Shown here: in pieces, positions 1 through 12,212 of the stretch
Position numbering within the stretch: the stretch's first letter is position 1
Layout of the letters: the number at the start of each line of letters is the position of its first letter
Assembly: GCA_039619475.1 (NCBI GenBank)
Contig: CM077116.1
Coordinates: 3,224,001 to 3,288,000 of the forward strand
DNA: 64,000 bases
Direction: 5' to 3'
Origin: Icerya purchasi
Taxonomy: Eukaryota > Arthropoda > Insecta > Hemiptera > Monophlebidae
Position numbers and translations under genes: made by a program
Notes under the pieces: model-generated
What the model was told of the DNA's origin: nothing
Databases searched by the model: none
What the model saw: the letters and a program-made list of their open reading frames with translations, nothing else

Positions 1-820
1 CCAATCACCGTCGACTCTCTTTATTCTTAAGTACAATCTATAATACCTTTCTAATGCATAATGCCAGTGAAACACGGGTGTGTGTGTCTGTAAGAAATCG
101 CTTGTAATTAAGACTTGCATTTGCGTTGGAATGACTAATTAACTCATTTGAAATAGGCACCAAACATTGACCCACCGTCTAATTGCTTCAGGTACGTTCC
201 CGTCACAGTATTTCCATTATTAAGACTTTTACGTAATTACGATGTAATTAAAATTTAAACCCATTTAACTTATTTAATTAAACTTATATATACGGTAATT
301 ATTTTCTCAATAAAATTAACAGCCTCAGCAAAGGATGCAATAAAAATATTAAAAACGCATATTATATGTAACTGAATGAAACGTATAGAGGATTCCATGA
401 GTTTCGAAGTGTGAATTCTAAAATTTTTACGCGCTTTGCCAAAGTCGGATATGTGAAAACAAAAATCACTGCCGTCTGTTTTTTAGTGAGCTGGATAATA
501 ATTCGCCGAAATTGCTCGTTAGTTATTCTGTCGACAATTCGAAATAGCGGTCATGCGTTGTTGCCGGAGGAGAACAGCTGATTCTTCGTAAATGTCTCTT
601 ATATTCGTCTTTTGAAGTCATTATAGACAATTCAAAAGCAGTGTACTCATTTTTTATATTACAGCGCTTTTTGTTTGTATGGTTTTGAATTTCCATTATT
701 ACTGGTTACTTTTTTACAATTCAGCTACTTAATCTATTTGAGCTGATTTAATTCGTTGCAATGTTACCCGGTTAGAAAATTTGTAGACTCGTAACGTTTC
801 AATTTACTTTTTTGTTGGAC
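1..820. other. AT-rich stretch without recognisable gene
   Basis: No reading frame of useful length and no recognisable protein motif is visible on either strand. Composition is AT-rich with scattered CpG. It may be host intergenic DNA or very old repeat. Confidence 0.5.
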
Positions 821-844
821 TCGTGCAATCACTGCGTCGATTTT

Positions 845-1030
845 TCATTTTAACGAGGATCCCATTTACAAAGGTCGAAAATGGTGTGGATAGGTTTTTG
901 CTCATTGAGCTTGATCTTACAATTTTCCGTCTAATTACACTGTGATCCAAATTGTAGGTTTTCCATTGTTTCAGTTTGTAAGTCGCTTACTAACAATATT
1001 GCTATATCATCAGCAAGCTAATCTTCATAA
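845..1030 (-). pseudogene. Jockey-like reverse transcriptase fragment, palm (inverted part)
   Basis: Read on the minus strand, about 60 codons resemble the palm of a Jockey-clade RT. LADDIAILLVSDLQTETMENL matches the YADD active-site block and its following helix, and CKIKLNEQKPIHTIFDLC matches the usual W-KIK-NE-K-HVTFTL stretch. LADD is encoded at 1006-1017. In-frame stops show it is dead. It lies head-on against the plus-strand thumb of the same type at 1140-1495, so both are probably one insertion. Clade naming is from memory of the motifs. Confidence 0.6.
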
Positions 1031-1139
1031 ATTGACAACAAGCGTCAATCTCTGATACGGCAAAATACTTGAGGTGCGAAATTAACTCGGAAACCTCACA
1101 TTGTATCAAAAGCTCAACGGATTCAAAAAAAAACAAAAA

Positions 1140-1495
1140 AACACGCAAAATGACTTATCGGGTGACATTCCAAGATGAAACTAGAAAACAAGCAACTCAT
1201 TTATCAAAAACCATCATAAGACCGATTTGGACTTATGGGATACAGATATATGTACTAAAACATCAAACAGAAACATTATTCGAACAGCCAAAATAGATTC
1301 CTCCGTATGATAACTAACGCTCGATGGTTCCGGCTGACGAATCTTTACACTCTGATTTAAGGATCAACTGAGTTGTCGAAGAGACTTTGCTGGCCGCCAC
1401 GAAGAAAGACTTTATACCCATGCTAATCCGGAAGCATTTCATCTTTTGCTTACTACGCAAGATCTAAGACGTCTTTAAACCGAACGACCTGTATT
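1140..1495 (+). pseudogene. Jockey-like RT thumb and C-terminal fragment
   Basis: The frame contains HLSKTIIRPIWTYGIQI, the characteristic thumb motif of Jockey/CR1-type ORF2. After a frameshift comes RFLRMITNARWFRLTNLYTL, matching the RM-I-NAPWYV-N stretch, and then RHEERLYTHANPEAFHLL, matching the C-terminal block. At least two frameshifts and a stop are needed to follow the homology. It is the 3' part of the element whose palm lies inverted just upstream. No clear A-tail is seen. Confidence 0.65.
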
Positions 1496-2120
1496 ATAAA
1501 ATTTTATTGCATACACAAACACATATATATATATAAGTAGCAAAGAATAGATATGGTGGTCTAAGATATTAATTTACTTTTAGTTATAAATGTTACTTAT
1601 TTAGAAATAATTCTAAGATTGTGATAACCATACAGTTTTCACTTAAGGGGCTTATTCTATATATGAAAAAAAAAAACAATGTAGTCAAGCTATACTGTTT
1701 CTTGATTAACTAAATGTGAAAATTATGTACTGTACGTAAATAGCGGAGGAAGGAAATTGGCACGTGAAAGAGTGAAATATCGAATAAAAAGAATCATCGA
1801 CTAAAAAACGAGAAAATAAACGTTCAAAGATAGCTGATGTCAAATACGATGTAACACACCATTCGATGATATTCTCAGTGAACGCGAAATGAATTATTTT
1901 AAGCAAAATAGTCTTTTTTATCCGAGACAGCTTGACATTTAAGAACGATCACTTTCCGACTTTAAAACGCGCCAGCATTTTCTCACTGCAAAAATCTTTT
2001 CGTCCATTACTTCTGATTTTCACTGGTAGCGTAGGTAATATGTTTTTTTTTCGGTGTCGAATTCCGAGCGCCGCGACTGTCTTTATGACCAGGAGACGGC
2101 ATTGCCGAAAAAACCTAGAG
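1496..2120. other. unassigned AT-rich DNA
   Basis: Only short AT runs and a small (TA)n near 1528-1538 are seen. No protein or RNA signal was recognised. Confidence 0.45.
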
Positions 2121-3250
2121 AAATAAGAGGGAAAAACGAGCGATCAGTCTAGTCCGCAGGCGTTCCGGAAATCGGTTCGAGTGTAGAAGCAACCGCGACG
2201 TCGCTACGAAGGATACGAACCGCAAAGCTGGACTCGGAACGGGCCGCATTTTACGATCTGAAAATAGAAGTGCGCCCGAGCGTTCCAGGCATCAGCCTGA
2301 CACGTCGAATTTGTATTTTCTAATGACGCGGAAAGTTTGTGTTTATTTAAAATTTCTCCGGTAAATTAATATGAAGCAGGTAGGAAAATTGCTGGAACGG
2401 AATTAGCGCGCACAGCATTTCCAGTTGTTATTTGAAATGCAGAAAGTTTTCCAGCCGAGTTCTGTTAGCGGTCGCCGAAATGTCGGCCGACTTGTTTATC
2501 ATCAGCGGGCCAGCAGCGCGCGTTCTTTTCGTCGGAATTTTACATATTTCGACGACCGCATCATCGTGCCGTTTCGGGCCTCATTTGCTTGATGAGCGGC
2601 CCGGGCCACAGCAGAACGGTCTCATCGTGCTACACGTCGGTTTCCGTTCATCTAAGCCGGCACGTACAAAACAATTCTTCGGATTAAAAAGTTGCCCGGC
2701 ACACACAATTTCGCTCGTACCGGTTCTTCCGTTCCGAGTTGCGAAATAACGCCAATAAACTTTTCAAACGCCGGCCGAAGAACAAATTGCGAACGTCGCT
2801 TGAATTTGCCTGGCCGTCGACTGCGTCGTCGTGCAGGCGCGGGTGCGCGCGGTCTAATGATGATCTTCTAATTGTGTTTGTTCGGATCTCATTTTCGACC
2901 GTCTCTCTCTCGATAATCGAAGGACCAGCAGCGGCTGCGGTGAGAGCCATCATCGGACAACGAAGCGAAAGCAACGCGAATTGGGCAAAGAGAGGTCAGT
3001 AATTAAAACGACGTTCGGCGAAGAGCCGGCCCACTTTCTGACGGTTGTTAGCCGAATGTGTGGCCGCAGTGCGCGTATTCGGCGCATTTGGCGGCGAAAC
3101 TGCTCGAACCGAGGCAATCTTTATCAGATGGCACTAGAGGGTTTTCGCGGAAATGCCACACACTGGCCCGGGCCGAGGCTCCTCCGGCATCCTGGGAAAT
3201 TCTTATCTGCGAGCTGCGCCCGTTCGAAATAAAATTACCCTGCTAGCCGG
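2120..3250. other. CpG-dense, GC-rich block
   Basis: This block is clearly richer in G+C and CpG than its flanks. Several 60-105 codon frames overlap on both strands, which is what high GC (few stops) produces by chance; none has a recognisable domain. It could be regulatory or 5' untranslated host sequence, or a diverged GC-rich repeat. There is no TATA box or splice pattern that I would defend. Confidence 0.35.
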
Positions 3251-5030
3251 CCGCGTTTCTGCTGTGTCCCACGGAACCGCTTCGAAGATGTCTCTTAATT
3301 ATTCCAACTTCTTCTTCCAGTTTTGATTTTATTTTCGGCCCATTTTTGACTGGCCCCCCGCGCACCGTGATTTTCATCGCTTTTTCATTCCGTTAATGTT
3401 CGCCCGTAACGTTTGCCTGTAATGTTCGCCTCCTGCAACGTTCGGAAAATCGCCTTATCTCAATTCGCGTAGACCAATTAAATGTAGAGTATCGCGCAAA
3501 TTAGCTCTGCAGAACAAAGTCAAATTCTCTCGTCGGCATTTTTGCATTTCGCTCAACGCCGTGATACGTAGATAGATATAATTTAAGATCTACGCAGAAA
3601 CGGCAGCTTTGAAACACGTGCGTAAAATCTTTACGTTTCCGGAAAATAAATTGCGGGAAAAATAAGAAAAGCGTGTTAAATATACCAATCAGAGGCACAC
3701 AGGCACTGTGAGGCTTGAAGAAAAGTTGACTATTGATCGAAGTCTTGTGATGATGGCCATATTTTCTAAAGCTAATCTGCATCGTCCCCTGTGTGACGAG
3801 TTGACTTCTCCGCGTGAACTAATGAAAAATTATGAAAACGGGCTTCAGCGACACACAAGTTCTCTTCGGTGGAGCATTAGGCTTTTTCGTTAAAAAACAA
3901 AAAATTAAAAAAAATTCGACAAAGAAAAAAAAAAGGTAGAGAGGGAATAGAATTATTACTAAAAAAAAAAGTAAATCACGATTCCGCCTCGGAACGGCGG
4001 TGGGCTCTTCACACGGGGATGTCACGATGCTCAACTACGCGTGTCCAATAACGAAACCTTTTATATAAAAACGCGTATATATATAACGAAGAACTACAAA
4101 AAAAAAAAAAAAAACAGGAAACAAACGGCGGAATGTAACAGATACTAGAAAATAACCGGAAAAATGACTTTTACATGAAAATTTTGAAGAAACGCTAACG
4201 AAAAAATCTAACATGCTGCCACGCTTGATGAGCGATGACGACGACTCGAATAATGTGTGTACCAAGACTATCCTTAATATCTAATCGAATAAGAACAATT
4301 AACAAACCCGATAAAGATCATCGATGTTTCTAAAACATCTGTGAATAATCCGCCCTGCCTGACTTCTACGGGATTTTATAAACCTTCCCCCGGCTCGATG
4401 GCGCGCACTCGCCTCGGACTCATGTGGTAATCTCCGCTATCGGCTGCAACCAACCAGACACTCAGTCTCAATCCCCGACACATCCGTTCAACGGCACACG
4501 GGAGGTTTAGTCGATAAGCATTCTCGCGATACCTACAAGCCGCGATTACGCTAAATAAAACCGGTATATTCGATTAACGATTTTACCAGAGAAAATATTT
4601 TTATAATTTGAACACCGCTAAAAGATCGCGCTGTAGGTACCGAATCCGTTTCACCTGTAAAACATTTTAATGCGGGCGATTCATTAAATGCAACCATAAG
4701 GTCGCCTGTGTTGTTTCACTTAGTTGACCTCTTTCTTTTTGTTATATCTTTTTCGCTCTGAACTGTTCACTCTATCGTTCATGTCATAAAGTTACATAGT
4801 CGACGTTATCCTCTCCGCGTTATCTCGAATTGCGGTTCTGCAGAGATAATCGTAATTAATTATCGTTTTTGAAAAAAAAGAAGATTGATTTTATGATACT
4901 TCATTGATTCGAAAGTGTTCCATACTGGTGGTACCATATTCGACAGAGAAATACTCACTAATCATTGAAATGAAGATAAAAAAAATAAAAAAAAATGGGG
5001 GATTTCTTTAGAGAAGTTTACAGCAACACA
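3251..5030. other. unassigned DNA with A-rich runs
   Basis: Several A-runs occur (for example near 3898-3970 and 4098-4114), and a short GC-richer island spans about 4380-4510. No coding or RNA signal was recognised. The sequence around 4911-4960 and that around 5186-5240 share a GGTGGT-ACCATATTC-type stretch, a possible weak duplication. Confidence 0.4.
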
Positions 5031-5038
5031 TAGCGAAC

Positions 5039-5099
5039 CACAGTGATAAATATTATCAATTCAACGTTAATTTTTCGTTATGACAAATATTATCACTGT
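5039..5099. repeat. short imperfect inverted repeat
   Basis: The arms begin CAGTGATAAATATTATC and end with the near reverse complement AAATATTATCACTG, around a short centre. The outer CAGTG-type ends recall Tc1/mariner termini, but the unit is only about 60 bp and no clear TA duplication is visible. It may be a solo hairpin remnant. Confidence 0.4.
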
Positions 5100-6665
5100 T
5101 AATAAATATTGGAATAAATAGACGAATCTCGAAACAGTTTACAAATTTTTCGGTGACAGAAATCCTCATTAAAAAGTGTACCGGTCACAGTGTGGTGGTG
5201 ATACCATATTCAGCCAGTTGAGTCTCGAATGAGAAAAGCCCGGAATGCTTTGCCAAGCAGCTAACTCGGCTCCACTGCGCTCCAGCCGAAATTATCAATT
5301 GCGTTGCGTCTGACGAAGTAATTAAACGAAACAATCGAAGTATTTTTAGGTCTTGGACACATCCCCGTTAATGGTTCGGTAAATACGATTACGCGTTAGT
5401 GAAGGGAATTTTTTAAACCGGTTTTTGAAATTTTCGACGAGGTGCCATCGCGGTACTCGGCCTTTCCGGTATTTATTATATTTCGAAAGGAGGGAATTTT
5501 TTAAACAAGCTGTTTCTTTTTAGGCTGCGAACGAAATGATCACAGCTCTGTCGGCCAGTAAATATGGTTAAGCAATTTTCTTCGTCATCTAGTAAGTGTT
5601 TAGCTCTTCTGATAGATAGGCAGGCACGGATATTTGCCAAGAATGACGCTGCTGTCGGTTCGGTTTATTCGAGCTTTATTAAAATTTTTTTGACAGCTCG
5701 CACATAAGCGCTTGCCTAGGTAATGCGTCTGTATTATTTTTGTGCACCTTCCGCTGCAAGATTACCATCGGAGCAGATAAGCTACGAATAGGAATGCCAC
5801 TGCTATTCAAATGTCTCACGTGCGCTTGACACAATTTTATTCCTCGGCCATATTTTATTTCCCGTACCATATTACCTAACCTCCGCCTGACTGCACTGTG
5901 CGTGCCTGCCGTAAAATATTTCTCCTCATTTGTTTCATCCTTATCCCGTACGCGCGTTTCGACCAGCCGCTAGATTACCGCCGCATACCGGCGAGCAGAC
6001 ATCCTCCCTTGATTTATTTACCATAAAACAAGTTCCGCCGCCTTTATTAATATCGAAATAAACCGTGTAAATATTTCTTCGAAAGACTCTAGAACCATTT
6101 TCATACGCAGCACATTTTCGGTAACGAACGTAGACACTTTTCTAGATAAGCAAAGATGGAGTCGTGTCCCCGAGAACGGGTACGTTTGAAAGATCAAATA
6201 AGCAGTGATCAACGTTAGTTGGGATACTAAGTGTAAGTGTAATAAAACCGCATAACATGTGTCATCTCGCGATCTTTGAAAGTTCTAGTTATTAAGTACA
6301 TTCGGTTTCCATTTGCATGTTAGATTTTCTTTCTTTTTTTTCCGGTAATTGAATATTGTTTTTTTATTACCGATTTTTAAACAATGATATTTTTATCGTA
6401 GAGTGTAGAAATTCGTCGTAAAGGGCAGTTAGAAGAAAGGAGAGATGGCCTTTTCAAACTCCATAGGCAGGCTAATTTTCATTCAATTTGGAGTAAAATA
6501 ATTGTTTTGTAAACCGACTCGTTACATTTATCAAGCTTTACCGTCTTCTCCGGAGCGAGTTCGGTCCAACGGGAAACATTAACAGTCTTACTAAAAGTTA
6601 GGTTCGGTCGTTAGCCTCGCAGTGTTCAATACGAACTATCTCTTAAATATATCTGCACAGTTGTG
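5100..6665. other. unassigned DNA
   Basis: No gene was recognised. A stretch GGGAATTTTTTAAAC occurs twice (near 5403 and 5493), a small direct repeat about 90 bp apart. Short GC-richer patches lie near 5220-5290 and 5880-6000. Confidence 0.4.
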
Positions 6666-6670
6666 AAGAT

Positions 6671-6700
6671 CTTCTTCTTCTTCTTCTTCTTCTTCTTCTT
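6671..6700 (+). repeat. (CTT)10 microsatellite, tail of retroelement
   Basis: Ten uninterrupted CTT units. On the minus strand these are AAG/GAA units directly after the stop codon of the RTE-like fragment at 6701-6825, so I read them as that element's 3' tail rather than an independent microsatellite. Confidence 0.75.
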
Positions 6701-6825
6701 CATCTGCCGTCTCCAAATTGAAGGTTGGCGATCCACGATTGAAAATTTTCTTTTACAATGGCCGATCGGAGGAGTTGTATAGAGGGGCAGTGGAACCAGT
6801 TGATAAAGTTGTCCATCCATGAATT
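6701..6825 (-). pseudogene. RTE-like ORF2 C-terminus with GAA tail
   Basis: The minus strand reads WMDNFINWFHCP, then LLRSAIVKENFQSWIANLQF, then GDGR and a stop. This matches the C-terminal pattern of RTE-like endonuclease/reverse transcriptases in insects (W-NL--W--CS--LFRAAV-K--IA-MIANLR-GDGT, stop). Only about 40 codons remain, so this is a strongly 5'-truncated insertion. It shares clade signatures with fragments at 25330-25760 and 38360-38545. Confidence 0.6.
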
Positions 6826-6829
6826 ATTT

Positions 6830-7390
6830 ATCTTTCCTTCCAAAATGACCTTCAGAATTGTGAAGATCAGTTTTCTAAATAAAACTTTTACGTAGTATAC
6901 TACTAAGAAGAATTGACAGAATTTCTTTTCTTTTTTTGTTTTTTATTTTGGAATCGTCCTTGGGCTAACCACTTGAACGTATTATGATAGCGAATTAGAT
7001 TCTGAGGCGATAGGAGATGGAAGAAGAAAGGATTGAAGTAAGGAAATTATTGATGAAGGTAAGAAGGAAAGGATAAAGGAAGTACTGTAATGTGAATTTT
7101 TTTTTCTTTCATGCACGTTGCATACCGACATTACACACTCCATACTGAACGATTTAGATTTTAATATAACGCCGAAGTTTATAAAATAACGGAATCACAC
7201 GATATTAAAGAGAACGATTTCATTTCAAAATTATATACATAAAATCAACATAATATCTATGTGACCTAGTCAGTTTTGGAAAGAGCCAACAGAGGTAGTG
7301 AAGCGGCATGAATGAAGCTGAAAGGGAGACCATATTGAGTGTCAATAGAATGGGCGTGTGATCACACTGTCAAAATTGCTATCGACATTT
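6830..7390. other. unassigned DNA
   Basis: A purine-rich stretch lies on the plus strand at about 7010-7085. No protein motif could be placed on either strand. Confidence 0.4.
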
Positions 7391-7394
7391 TCCC

Positions 7395-7795
7395 TCCATG
7401 CGACGTTCAGCTCTCTCTGCAATCTATCGTCTACGCTTTGGACACAATTTGCTCCCTGCTTCCTTATTTCGCTTCTCTCTAGTCCCTTCTCCTCTTTGTC
7501 GCCTACACCCTTCCTCTCACAACTTTATAGGTGACGCTAATCACATTCTGTTTGCGTGCACCTGTATCGTTTTCGAACGTTCTTCCTTTTACTCTCCATT
7601 CTGTCAATCGGTCTTCCAATTCCGCATTGTGCATCTTTTGTTCTCGCCTTGCCATCACTCTCGGTCATTCCAACACTGGCTGTCCGCCATATCTAATTGC
7701 ATAAATGTCTGATTCCGTTTCTCATCATTTCCCCTCTTCTGGGGCCAATGTCTTTTTACACGAACCTAACATAATAAAAATAAAAAAAATAAAAA
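7395..7795 (+). pseudogene. I-like ORF2 C-terminal zinc region and 3' tail
   Basis: About 70 codons read SALSAIYRLRFGHNLLPASL, then PSPLCRLH, then GDANHILFACTC. This is the cysteine/histidine region that follows RNase H in I-like non-LTR elements (ISAICRLRFGHN, SPLC-LH, GD-NHILF-C). After the stop the 3' UTR carries GGGGCCAATGTC and an A-rich tail at about 7770-7797. The 32.62-32.90 kb fragment has a very similar 3' UTR motif (GGGCCAATGTCCCTC), so the two are probably one family. The 5' part is missing. The sense strand is strongly pyrimidine-rich. Confidence 0.65.
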
Positions 7796-7799
7796 AGTT

Positions 7800-8260
7800 C
7801 TTCAAGAGCATTTAAGTTCATGGTTGGGAGAGGCGAAAGAAAGATCGACAGAGCTGAAGAGAAAGGAATTTCTGAAGAAGATAGGAGAACGATTTCGTGA
7901 AGGAGAAAGATATTATGGTTCTGGATCAGGTCTACTAGAATTGAGCTATTCGTATTGTGTCCTGCGTAGTGCCGAAGATGTGAATGAGCATTTCAATCAC
8001 CCCAGCAATGATAAACGGATCTGGTAGGGAAGAAAGAAATGCGAGAAGAGGGAAATAAGAAAGACTCTATTATACACATAGGTGATTTTAATCGGATTAA
8101 GTAGAAGATTAGAAAGGGAAATATGCGCCATGTCCGAGTAATTTGTACAAGGAACAGAAGGAAAAGAAATATCGTGAAACTGGTGCGATAGCTATTTAAC
8201 AGATTTTTTTCCTTCCATAACGGTTCTGGGTAGTGGTCCTTTGCTGACGTGTTCAAAAGA
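7800..8260 (-). pseudogene. I-like endonuclease domain fragment
   Basis: The minus strand reads VYHCWGD-stop-NAHSHLRHYAG, then LVDLIQNHNIFLLH. This is the GDFNAHHPLWG block of an APE-type endonuclease followed by the D-I----L-LLND helix. The stop replaces the residue between D and N. It is flanked by the 3' tail of the opposite-strand fragment at 7395-7795. There are several frameshifts, so it is non-functional. Confidence 0.55.
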
Positions 8261-9600
8261 AAAATAAAAATAAAATCGTCTTCTCACCTTTTTTCTATCT
8301 CTCCTTTCACCCTTTTTATTTCTTCTTTCGCACCTTGCAACGTGACCTTTCGCAGATTGCGACACTATTTAAATGTTCATTTCTTTGTTTTTATATTATA
8401 GCTTGCTGTGTATATTTTCAAACGCTCCTTACAAATGCCACCTTTATCCCTAGCCTTCGCTTCTTACGTTTTTGTTAACCTTTAATACGAATTTCAAGTT
8501 TAATTTTCTAGTTTAAGTTACCGGGCCTTTGTTCGCGCGCCGGCGAAAAACGGAGAAGAAAAAAACTTTTCAACGAATATTCTTAAAAACGATGGAGAAT
8601 TTAAAATAATTAATAGAACTTTCTCTGGCCGTTTCATTTCGACTCTCTGTTATAAATATTTAAATACCGCAGTAAAAATCACAATGCGCAAAATCATTTT
8701 TGCCTTAGCGCGTAAGAAATGCTTTTAATTTTCACAAGAAGACGACTTTCGTGCTTTCCCAGTAATCGATACGTATTTCAACGAATATTAATAGATAATT
8801 TTCCGTTTTTAACCCCACGAAAGTTCGTTTCCATCCTATTTATTCTCGTTAATTTTACGCAAGTTTGCTCAGGTTATTTCAGAGCCTCCGTAAACCATCC
8901 CGCAATTCCTCGTTAATTTATTATTATAATGAAAATTAACACTTTTAAACTGCAGTTAAACTTCTTCATCTCGTTCGGTGCTCCGACTTTTCAGTTTACG
9001 CCTAACACATAAATTATCTCCGAACCCCAAATCTTAACTCCGTAAGACGAACCCTATTCTCTTCTATCCCTTCCGAAATTCCGAATGATTACGAAAATTT
9101 AAACTATATTTTTATGTGTTTCCCACTTGGATCGTTATACGTGGATTAATTACAGGGCAAATAAAAATATTATTGTAGCTGGAAAAAAAAAACCGAAAGA
9201 AAACGTTTCTTTTTTAGTGTCTAAAACATCGAGTGTATTGAGAATGCTTCGACTGCGGTTTTTAATGTGTCAAGAACATGGTAAGATATTGAATACTTCA
9301 ATTACCTAATGTAGGTGGAAAATTATAAATAATTATTTAAAACAAAAACGAAAGAGATCACAGTCAACCAATTAAAAAAAAAAGAAGGAAAAAATAGTCC
9401 CATTTATTTATTTTGTTATACATTGTTTTCTACGAAAGCCGTACAATTTAAGCAAGTATGTAAAGTTCGTTTTTCTTCTTTTTCATAACTGCCCATTTCA
9501 ATACAAAAAGGCCTTTTTTCCCTCTCCCCTGGGCGCGCCAGCGGCCTTGATCCAACAACATGATAATTCTATACATAGAACTAAATAACCAGGCGGTCAG
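8261..9600. other. unassigned AT-rich DNA
   Basis: No motif was recognised. There is a GC-richer patch near 8520-8560 and A-runs near 9180-9195 and 9374-9395. Confidence 0.4.
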
Positions 9601-9609
9601 AAATGGAGC

Positions 9610-10080
9610 TCACTAAGGACAGCAGCAGCGGAACAACTGAAGGCAATGGGATAGAAAATAGGTTGTGTTAAAGGGAGTAGGAAGACCCAGAACGTCTTTC
9701 AAGAATTTTCAAGCCCCACTTGTAGAGGATATAAAATAAATGGCACAAAGAATTGAGATCGATTCGGCCGAAAAGATAGAGCGGAAAAAAGGAAGTATAA
9801 AGGACTCGGAGTGAAAGAACGAAGAAGTTCGTAAAGATTACGACATGCGAAGGAAAAGAAGAGTCCAGCAAATGAAGGAATTCGTAGTTGACTACATTGT
9901 AAGAGGAAGAATTAGCTCGAACCGGGAGGGAGGAGAAATTGATAGGGTGGCATATTCTATTAAATCCATGAGAAAAGTAAGAAAGTCTGTTATAAGGGAA
10001 AATGGAGCGAGAAAATTTGGAAACACGAGCAGCTATATGCGATAGAATCGGGATTCTATAAAGCGAAAAGCGCCGATGGT
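9610..10080 (-). pseudogene. I-like RNase H-region relic
   Basis: On the minus strand, IFPYNRLSYFSHGFNRI is followed by FLHLLDSSFPSHVVIFTNFF. The latter resembles the start of the RNase H domain (FPSHVVIFTDGS), with the first catalytic aspartate region degraded to TNF. The same order is seen, better preserved, at 23.1-23.35 kb. The plus strand is purine-rich, as expected for the antisense of this family. The 5' side is cut at the tandem repeat at 10085-10190. Confidence 0.45.
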
Positions 10081-10084
10081 TTTT

Positions 10085-10190
10085 AATAATAATAATAACA
10101 ATAATAATAACAATAATAATAACAATAATAATAACAATAATAATAACAATAATAATAACAATAATAATAACAATAATAATAACAATAGTG
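10085..10190 (+). repeat. 12-bp tandem repeat (AATAATAATAAC)n
   Basis: About nine units of TAATAATAACAA and its phases run with almost no variation. The apparent 175-residue minus-strand frame across it is low-complexity Ile/Val and is not a gene. (TAA)n-type arrays are typical 3' tails of I-like elements, so it may have grown from such a tail. Confidence 0.85.
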
Positions 10191-10243
10191 TACATAATTA
10201 TAATAATGGTAAAGATATTTTATTGTACCCGGCCGATCATGCA

Positions 10244-11005
10244 TGACCTTTCATCGTTCGCGTCGAAAGTTGCTCATCGGATAAAAATTTAGCCAACCTC
10301 CATCCCTTGGCACTTGCCAGGCTGATTAATTCCGTTTCCTCTTTCCACACGAACATTGTCCTTCAAGGTAGGGGTCCTGTCTCAATCAAGTTTCCCTCCG
10401 TCTCCTCCGCTAATTCCTTTCTAGCTCATCCGAATTTTTTCGCGTCGCATAATATCAAAGTGTACATCCCAAACTCTGTCTTATTCAGAATGGGCGTTAT
10501 TTCCGGTATCCATCCGTTCTTCTCCGAAGATAAAATCTTGCAAGGAATCGAATCCTCCATTCCTGTCGTCTCTATTTGCCGCGTACATCGTTCTTCTGAT
10601 GGTAATAAAATTCCGACTGGTTCTGTTAAAATCAAATTTCACAACACTGCTCTACCACAGCACGTTACGATATTCAAAATTCGATTTCTCGTTTCTCCTA
10701 GCGTTCGTCTACCTAAGCAATGCAATGCTCTAATGTTTCCTTTTGAACCCATTGCAAGGCACTGCCGTGGTTCCTCTTTCATCTGTTTTCACTGTGCTTC
10801 CAGGCATCCAGTCTCGGAATGCAGCAACCTACAGGTTCCCTTCATTTGCCGTAATTGTAAAGGCACACATTGTGCCAATGATCGACCCTGTCCTGAGTGG
10901 CTTAAACAAAAAGCAATCAAACGTATTGTGGCGTTTGAAAATATATCGTTCCAAGAGGCTTCACAATTCAAAAAGATCAATTTAGTTTCTCAGGCCTTTT
11001 CATAG
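10244..11005 (+). pseudogene. I-like retrotransposon ORF1 (CCHC, gag-like)
   Basis: This is the longest convincing coding stretch, about 250 codons open. It lacks an ATG in the open part, so the N-terminus is lost or mutated. The N-terminal half (LHPLALARLINSVSSF, FLAHPNFFASHNIKVYIPN, MGVISGIHPFFSED) matches the gag-like domain of I-superfamily ORF1. Two zinc knuckles follow: CFHCASRHPVSEC (C-x2-C-x3-H-x4-C) and CRNCKGTHCANDRPC (C-x2-C-x3-H-x6-C). In such elements the product binds RNA to form the retrotransposition particle. A broken endonuclease lies downstream on the same strand at 12213. The sense strand is pyrimidine-rich. Confidence 0.75.
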
Positions 11006-12212
11006 GCCGGCCGAGCCTTAACTTTCATCTCTTCCAACAATATTTCTTCTAATCCTCCGTCAACTGCTCCTTTTCACTTCCCACCCAAATCTCCCACTTT
11101 TCACAAAATCCGCAATTCAAAACCTTTCCATAATTCCTCTCCTCAATTTCCCCCTCACCCGTCAAATCGTTTCCCACCACCCTCTAATAGTTGGGCTCCT
11201 AACAAATCCTTCTTTTCAAGTAATTATCTTCCCTAAAAAATTCTGCTAGTGCCCTGTCTCCTTGGTTATTCCTAATTCCTCTTCCGCAACTTCCTCACCC
11301 TTTAATTAAGGATATTTCTGTGGCTTTCGTCAAGCTAATTTCTTCAAACAATATTGTTCTCTCTTCATCCTTTGTTGACTCCATTTCTTGTTTGCTGACA
11401 ATTAATATCTCTTTTAATTAATTTCTCCTTCTTAACTATACGCAAAAAAAAAAAAAAAAGGAAGTGAGAAAAATCTGTTTATTATATTACCTCTTATCTC
11501 CTTTCTCCTCGTTTACTCCTCTGCTTCTTCCTTTTCGTTTAATCTCCCTTCCAATATTCAATGCGGAACGTATTAAGCAGTTGATCAACGATTTTATTTT
11601 GGTAATTTTTTTCTTTTATCCTACTTTTTCCGTTATCATTTTTGACTATATTGACGTTGAAGTGACTTTAACTACTAATAGGCATTGATGTATTGATTGT
11701 ATTCTTTTGTTTTTCTCGAATGGGCTCGCGTTGAGATGATTCGCTCAACCTCCGAACTGAGTTGCATTCTTATTACTTTTCGTTCTCACCTTTGCTGTTT
11801 TAATTATACAGTGGTGAAATTGTCGGGGTTGTATAGCGTTGACTATGAATCACGCTTACATATGAATTATAACTTAAATTCAACTGGCTCCTTCGCTTCT
11901 GCACGAATGTTGCTTACTCTTTTTCCCTTTATCAAAAAATTATTCTATATCTCCTCCTGTATTATACACAAGCGTGTCCTAACGTCCCCCTCCCTTTGCT
12001 CGTTGATTTACCTTTTGACTTGAAAGCCCCGACTTATTTCCTCCTGATTTTTTACTGCAACTGCTTATTTATTTTTTCTTTGCTACCCACTCATTTTAGT
12101 TCTCTCAATACAAATGCCTTCCAGTTTGTGCCAACTTTTGGCTCCTCTTATGGTATTTTCCCCTTCTTCTTCTCACTTCATTCATTCCTTATTTTTCTTC
12201 TGTTTTATTAAG
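11006..12212 (+). other. ORF1 tail and ORF1-ORF2 linker of the I-like element
   Basis: After the first stop the three frames together still give a Pro/Ser-rich tail (for example PHPSNRFPPPSNSWAPN), usual for the C-terminus of such ORF1 proteins. From about 11440 the strand stays strongly pyrimidine-rich but I recognise no domain. It links ORF1 to the endonuclease start at 12213, so I assign it to the same insertion. It is longer than a usual ORF1-ORF2 gap and may hold degraded coding sequence. Confidence 0.5.

Noticed and set aside
4460..4480. TCAGTC initiator-like site in a small GC-rich patch
   Set aside because: No TATA or downstream element at the right distance, and such hexamers are frequent by chance.
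9668..10195. 175-codon minus-strand frame
   Set aside because: Its first third is only the translated 12-bp tandem repeat (Ile/Val); the remainder is an I-like relic, so it is not a gene as such.
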